From contig CAMVOS010000015.1 of assembly GCA_947169185.1 (NCBI GenBank), forward strand, positions 1 to 57,042: a stretch of DNA of 57,042 nucleotides, written 5' to 3'. Position numbers and translations under genes: made by a program. Each line of letters starts with the position of its first letter. Within the stretch, counting starts at the first letter, position 1. Source of the stretch: an uncultured Prevotella sp. GTDB lineage: Bacteria > Bacteroidota > Bacteroidia > Bacteroidales > Bacteroidaceae. Below are positions 52,746-57,042 of this stretch, in pieces. Below the pieces are notes generated by a model. It had not been told where the DNA came from. It made no database searches and saw only the letters and a program-made list of their open reading frames with translations.

Positions 52746-52754
52746 GTCCTGTTG

Positions 52755-55139
52755 TTATTTGTTGGTTTTATGTTTTATCTGATGATAAGAATTGTAAAAG
52801 AGTTCTTTACCTTTGTCGTTACATAGTATTTCTGTTATATAATCTTTGTCATCTGATTCATGGTCTACGAGTTTTTGCATCCAAAACAGTTGTTCTGGAT
52901 TTATATATTGTTTATAGTGCTTGTATGAAGATTTCGGTACTATAATTATTAAATTTGGATTACAATTGTTAAATTCATCATGGATGATCGCATCTGGACT
53001 ATCAATTAAAACCTCTGTTAATGAAGTACAGTCAGAAAAAGAACCCCAACTTACAAATTTCAAGGCCTGGGGAAGGTGGATTTTTTTTATGCTACTACAA
53101 CCTATGAATGAACAATAGCCTAAAGCAGTTAAAGTTAGGGGTAAAACTATATTCACTAAAGATGTACAGCCAGAAAAAGTATATCCATCAATTTCTTTTA
53201 TTCCATTAGGTAATTTAATAGATACCAAATTATTACAATCATGAAATGCACAAGCTCCAATTTCAACAACTCCATTTGGAATACTAATGGTATGTAGATA
53301 ATTACAATTCTCAAATGCATTGTCACATATGACTTCCGTTTTTTCTTTGATAAAATATTCTTTTATGTTTGCACCAACTAATAGCTGCCGCTTGTCAATA
53401 CTATACGTAACGCCAAATTCATCGATCCACACATTATTAGTGTTTATATCAGACCGCACAAGAGAAGGATTGTCCTTTTCTATCTCCTCCGGAGTGAGAA
53501 ATGGTCCTTCAACGTCAAGTGGATACCAGATCTCGCTTTCATTATGTTGATTCAATTTTGCTAATTTTCTCCATTCATTCGCTTTCCTCACATCTCTGAA
53601 CAACTGAGGACCTTCACTATAAAACCTTGCTATTTCAAATTGAGCATTTATGTAACCACTCATTGCAGATTCTTTTAAAAAAGAATACAAGATATTGTCT
53701 TTGCTTTCATAACTCAAATATTTCCAAACACAATCAATATCTGAAATGAAAACGGAAATACAATTACTATTATCAGAATTAGGGGCTTGATATTCTCGAG
53801 TCAAAACACCTTCCTGATATGACATGGCCAATTGATATTGTGCTGCCGCTTTTTCCTTGCCATATCCTAATAAGGCATGTGATATGGTCTTCCAATACCA
53901 TATGGATAATTCGGTAACCCCTTTCGTCGTTATAACAGAATTATTTGTAAAAAAGGGGAAAGGAAGGTCATTAATAATTGGATATGTAGAATCTAATATA
54001 GTATCCAAATTTGTGTTTTCTATCTCTTCATAAGATGATAAATCTTTTTCAAGACACTCACGATTAGGATAGTACATTGCAAAATAATAAAGACTCTTTA
54101 AAAATGGTATTATGTCATAGCCGCATCGGACAACCATGTTTTCAGAAAAATTAGAAAAGGACTTTGTTCCATCACTCATTTCAGCAATAGCATTCTGAAT
54201 TGCAAATGAAGATAATTGTGGCAAAAGACTTAATCTTAAATTCTTTATGACTTTATATAGATTACATTCTGCTTTTAAAGGTATGATACAATGAAACAAC
54301 AACAATGTACTCAAATTGTTAATATCATTATCTACGTTAGGAAATAATAATGGTATAATTGAAGAATTGCTAATATCACAATAATCTTTTACTGAAAACA
54401 ACAATCTATCAGTGGCACCATACTCTTCCAACAACTGGGGGCGAATAGAAATCGCCTTAAGCGATAAAAGAATAGATACAAACGGGAAATCATCAACTTG
54501 TTCATCGAAATCATTCTCTGTACGTTGTGGATGACGGAAGTCAGGAGAACCAAGCTCGCGAGCTTTTTGCCCTTTCATGGCAGGGACATACATGCCATCA
54601 TAATCAACAAGAACGAGAGTGCCGTCTTCGCAAACTAAGATGTTGTCTGGTTTCAAGTCACCATGAGCAAAGGGTAGCGGAATGAGCCACTGAGCCAATT
54701 GACTGAAACGATAAGCCAGCATTTCGAGGGCATATTTGTTATCAAGGTTCTCGCGCAGATATTTGTCGAGTGTTTTGCCTTCCACCCAATCCATTAACAG
54801 GACTGGAAACTCGGTCTCAGATGTCTGTTCTGTATCTACGAACAACTCTTTGTCCAGATAACGGAGAGAAACAAGATATGGCGAATCCACATCCTTCAGA
54901 GCATCAGCAATCTGATAATAAGCCTCTGCTCTTCCTTCTTGCTCCTTCGTAAAACATTTCAAAGCATAAAACTTCCCAGTCTCCTCATCCTGCATCTTGA
55001 ACACCACAGCAAAGTTACCGCTGGTCATCACAGGTTGGCCATCATCGCCATGCACGGGTCGAAGAGTGGTCAACTCCTTAAAGTTGTCCTCTGCCGACTT
55101 GATTGCCTCAATATATTCAGATATGAGCGGATAGTTCAT
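52755..55139 (-). CDS. Serine/threonine protein kinase with C-terminal BspA-type leucine-rich repeats
   Basis: 794 residues. The kinase domain has Lys61 in FYALKCFTKE, HGDLKPDN (Asp161, Asn166) and DYDG at 179-182, and is nearly superimposable on the neighbouring kinase. A helical middle follows (~300-550, including a Sel1-like piece AQYQLAMSYQEGV). Residues ~600-740 are about five LRR_5/BspA repeats (AFHDCNNLVSIKLPNGIKEIDGYTFSGCTSL). No signal peptide or membrane helix, so sensing is cytosolic. It has its own -7 box. Confidence 0.88.
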   Translation of the reverse strand: MNYPLISEYIEAIKSAEDNFKELTTLRPVHGDDGQPVMTSGNFAVVFKMQDEETGKFYALKCFTKEQEGRAEAYYQIADALKDVDSPYLVSLRYLDKELFVDTEQTSETEFPVLLMDWVEGKTLDKYLRENLDNKYALEMLAYRFSQLAQWLIPLPFAHGDLKPDNILVCEDGTLVLVDYDGMYVPAMKGQKARELGSPDFRHPQRTENDFDEQVDDFPFVSILLSLKAISIRPQLLEEYGATDRLLFSVKDYCDISNSSIIPLLFPNVDNDINNLSTLLLFHCIIPLKAECNLYKVIKNLRLSLLPQLSSFAIQNAIAEMSDGTKSFSNFSENMVVRCGYDIIPFLKSLYYFAMYYPNRECLEKDLSSYEEIENTNLDTILDSTYPIINDLPFPFFTNNSVITTKGVTELSIWYWKTISHALLGYGKEKAAAQYQLAMSYQEGVLTREYQAPNSDNSNCISVFISDIDCVWKYLSYESKDNILYSFLKESAMSGYINAQFEIARFYSEGPQLFRDVRKANEWRKLAKLNQHNESEIWYPLDVEGPFLTPEEIEKDNPSLVRSDINTNNVWIDEFGVTYSIDKRQLLVGANIKEYFIKEKTEVICDNAFENCNYLHTISIPNGVVEIGACAFHDCNNLVSIKLPNGIKEIDGYTFSGCTSLVNIVLPLTLTALGYCSFIGCSSIKKIHLPQALKFVSWGSFSDCTSLTEVLIDSPDAIIHDEFNNCNPNLIIIVPKSSYKHYKQYINPEQLFWMQKLVDHESDDKDYITEILCNDKGKELFYNSYHQIKHKTNK

Positions 55140-55161
55140 AAGCCTTACTTATTGGATAGTG

Positions 55162-55169
55162 CAAAGATA
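55162..55169 (-). promoter_or_regulatory. -7 promoter box of the kinase operon
   Basis: On the minus strand TATCTTTG, 22 bases before the kinase ATG at 55139. It has no clear -33 box and no copy of the shared palindrome. Confidence 0.55.
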
Positions 55170-55258
55170 CGAATAAAAACTGAATATAATCTGATTTGGG
55201 GCAAAAATATTTTTTCACCTGCCTTATGAGGTTTTCATATTTTGCTATAGTTGTTTTA

Positions 55259-56119
55259 TTACCAACGTGGTAAATATCCAAATTTTTGCTCATAAAGCTT
55301 TTGTAAGTAATCTTCAATATCAAATTTAGCTTTTTTGACGGAAAACATATACCAATCATTTATGTATTCATCGTTATATTTGTATTTCCTAAAATAATTA
55401 CCAACTTGAATATCATGCGAATTACCAACTCTATCAATTTTAACAGGTTCTATGATTTTATCCTCTATCATTTCAAATAACAGGGACTCAAGGTAATCGA
55501 TGCGAAACGACATCTGAATTGGATAAGACTCTCTCGTTTTACGAATAACATTTATATAGTTTCTTGGATAATCTGTTATATTATTTAAAAGCATGTACTT
55601 AACAAAATCTTTTGACACTGGAATTATATTATATCCATCAGATATTTTAGGGATACCTTCTGTCTCCAACAGAGAATTGTAAATTTCAACATATTTTAAT
55701 CGTTCGTTATCATCAACACGCCTTTTGATTACTTGTAAATTACTAAACAAACCCATAATGTGATTTGGGCGTATGTGCTTATTTCCATAAAATTCGGTAA
55801 TATTACAGTGGAAAACATCTTTTTTTAGACAAGAACACATATAATAGAGAAGTAACAACGAGTTTGCATCCATTGAATGCCAGACTACAATTTCGTCATA
55901 ATCATCAAAATTAAGTTCTGAAAATTTGTTGTTTTCATCATCATATAAGTGGTAATGTCCATTTTTAATACAACGATCAATTTCACTTTTTGTAAAATCT
56001 TTAGGTAGGCAATCTGTGGAGAGTGAATAATCAAAGAAAGCTGGAATGTCTACAATCCAATCTCTGACCATTTTTAATGTGCCTGCTATTGGTCCCCGAT
56101 CTGTTAGATGTAGTGTCAT
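55259..56119 (-). CDS. DUF1835-like protein
   Basis: The protein is 286 residues from ATG 56119 (MTLHLTDRGPIAGTLK), which lies 26 bases after the predicted transcription start; an upstream in-frame start falls in the promoter. The beginning and DEIVVWHSMDANSLLLLYYMCSCL (~75-98) resemble DUF1835, and the second half would correspond to DUF3658. Function unknown. Base composition is clearly more AT-rich than in neighbouring genes, suggesting separate acquisition. Confidence 0.55.
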   Translation of the reverse strand: MTLHLTDRGPIAGTLKMVRDWIVDIPAFFDYSLSTDCLPKDFTKSEIDRCIKNGHYHLYDDENNKFSELNFDDYDEIVVWHSMDANSLLLLYYMCSCLKKDVFHCNITEFYGNKHIRPNHIMGLFSNLQVIKRRVDDNERLKYVEIYNSLLETEGIPKISDGYNIIPVSKDFVKYMLLNNITDYPRNYINVIRKTRESYPIQMSFRIDYLESLLFEMIEDKIIEPVKIDRVGNSHDIQVGNYFRKYKYNDEYINDWYMFSVKKAKFDIEDYLQKLYEQKFGYLPRW

Positions 56120-56151
56120 GTCAATAATTATTTTGTTCCTAAATCTGCTTG

Positions 56152-56208
56152 CAAAAATACAATAATTATTCGAGATTACCAATAAAAGACTATATCACAA
56201 GCCTTGTG
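56152..56208 (-). promoter_or_regulatory. Promoter of the DUF1835-like gene with palindromic operator
   Basis: On the minus strand ATTG (56180-56183), 20 bases, TATTTTTG (56152-56159). The shared palindrome CACAAGGCTTGTG (56196-56208) is 12 bases upstream of the -33 box and overlaps the last codons of the Nudix gene. Confidence 0.65.
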
Positions 56209-57042
56209 GAACTCGCATTTTGTAGGCATTGATAGCATCCCGCATTATTTCATCATGGTCAAAGGCCAATGGAGGAAGCGCATCGACAGAGAACCATTGA
56301 GCCTTTGCTGCATCATCCTGGCCAGTGACAGCAATCGGTTCGTCTACTATCGCAAGGTATGCAACGGTAATGGTGCGGCCTCGTGGGTCACGATCGACCT
56401 TGGAGTAAGCACCAATCTGATGAAGCTCGGACACTCTCAGACCAGTTTCTTCTTCCAATTCACGAATGGCGCATTGCTCCGTGGTCTCATCCATGTTCAT
56501 GAATCCGCCAGGGAAGGCCCAGCAACCCTTGACCTTTGGTCGAGCTTGCTCACGCTCGGAAGAATCCAAACGAGTTTGGTTCTTCTCTTGCTTACTCGCA
56601 ACCTTGTATGGGTCAATACCACGCTCTATCAGCAGCACCTGTGGTGTCGTCTCTTTCGTCATCACCACACAGTCAGCCGTCACTGCCGGTCTTGGATATC
56701 TATATGAATACTGTTTATCGAACAAAGGCGAAATCAGCTTACAGATTTCTTCCAGATACTGCTGGTCAATATCATCAAACGTGGCCAATTCCTTGCTGTC
56801 TATATCGAGAACAGCCACCACTTCCCCACCCTTTGAGAATACGGGAACGACAATCTCTGAGCGTGAGAGGCTGCTGCAGGCAATATGTCCTGGAAACTGT
56901 TCAACATCAGGAACCACAATGGTTCGCTGCTCCCTCCATGCCGTGCCACATACGCCCTTGCCAAAGCCGATGTGCATACAGGCCACTGGCCCTTGGAATG
57001 GACCAAGTACCAGCTCACCGTTCTGAACCCGATAGAATCCTG
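56195..57042 (-). CDS. Free methionine-(R)-sulfoxide reductase (GAF) fused to Nudix hydrolase (5' end beyond right edge)
   Basis: The open frame continues to the last base, so the N-terminus is missing. The first ~110 visible residues are the GAF-type fRMsr: GPFQGPVACMHIGFGKGVCGTA and HIACSSLSRSEIVVPV, with the three conserved Cys. A Nudix domain follows (CVVMTKETTPQVLLIERG) with a perfect Nudix box GFMNMDETTEQCAIRELEEE plus TGL. The SKVDRDPRGRTITVAYLA stretch is common in ADP-ribose-type Nudix enzymes. Fusion of an oxidised-methionine repair enzyme to a nucleotide-clearing enzyme suggests an oxidative stress role. Confidence 0.85.
   Translation of the reverse strand, partial: GFYRVQNGELVLGPFQGPVACMHIGFGKGVCGTAWREQRTIVVPDVEQFPGHIACSSLSRSEIVVPVFSKGGEVVAVLDIDSKELATFDDIDQQYLEEICKLISPLFDKQYSYRYPRPAVTADCVVMTKETTPQVLLIERGIDPYKVASKQEKNQTRLDSSEREQARPKVKGCWAFPGGFMNMDETTEQCAIRELEEETGLRVSELHQIGAYSKVDRDPRGRTITVAYLAIVDEPIAVTGQDDAAKAQWFSVDALPPLAFDHDEIMRDAINAYKMRVPQGL

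Overview
The window is chromosomal DNA of a Bacteroidota bacterium, most likely Prevotella or a close relative. The evidence is the many promoters of the Bacteroidota form (TTTG, about 20 bases, then TAnnTTTG), the weak ribosome binding sites, the AraC/TolC/HlyD/ABC efflux layout, a methylmalonyl-CoA decarboxylase cluster, an apgM gene next to thrA, a DUF4250 gene, and tail, amidase and integrase genes typical of Bacteroidales prophages.

Bases 1-28400 are mostly ordinary core genome. A five-gene efflux operon lies next to an AraC regulator that runs off the left edge. It is followed by a flavodoxin-like reductase, an acetyltransferase, an HU-like protein, a methylmalonyl-CoA decarboxylase cluster (mce, mmdA, a 49-residue subunit, mmdC), aspartate-family amino acid genes (thrA, apgM, lysC, lysA), ftsE, a histidine block (hisH, hisA, hisF, hisIE), purU, an alcohol dehydrogenase, a YicG-type membrane protein, rarA, an acidic protein of unknown function and a MATE exporter.

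Bases 28592-38460 look like a decayed prophage at a tRNA-Lys gene. An integrase follows the tRNA. Then come a tail protein, a tape-measure gene broken by deletion and frameshift, about 930 bases without genes but rich in hairpins, a secreted M6-type protease facing the other way, and a lysis cassette (frameshifted holin-like gene, amidase, probable one-piece spanin).

Bases 38728-56208 are a second accessory island, nearly all on the minus strand, with junction damage at its left end: a chimeric DUF4250 gene and a truncated gene. Its genes are tightly packed, often with ATGA overlaps. They combine ADP-ribose chemistry (a DarT-like domain fused to vWA, a VIP2-type ADP-ribosyltransferase-like protein, a macro-like/DUF1810 fusion, an ADP-ribosylglycohydrolase), protein phosphorylation (two paralogous kinases with exchanged sensor ends and a PP2C phosphatase), Sel1-repeat adaptors, and extra copies of two cell-cycle enzymes (an FtsZ with a changed T7 loop and a DnaB helicase). 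A new domain occurs both beside FtsZ and at the end of the macro/DUF1810 protein. A 13-base palindrome sits at three promoters of the island. Together these suggest one co-regulated conflict or stress system that senses or targets division and replication; this function is inference. A free-methionine-sulfoxide-reductase/Nudix fusion runs off the right edge.
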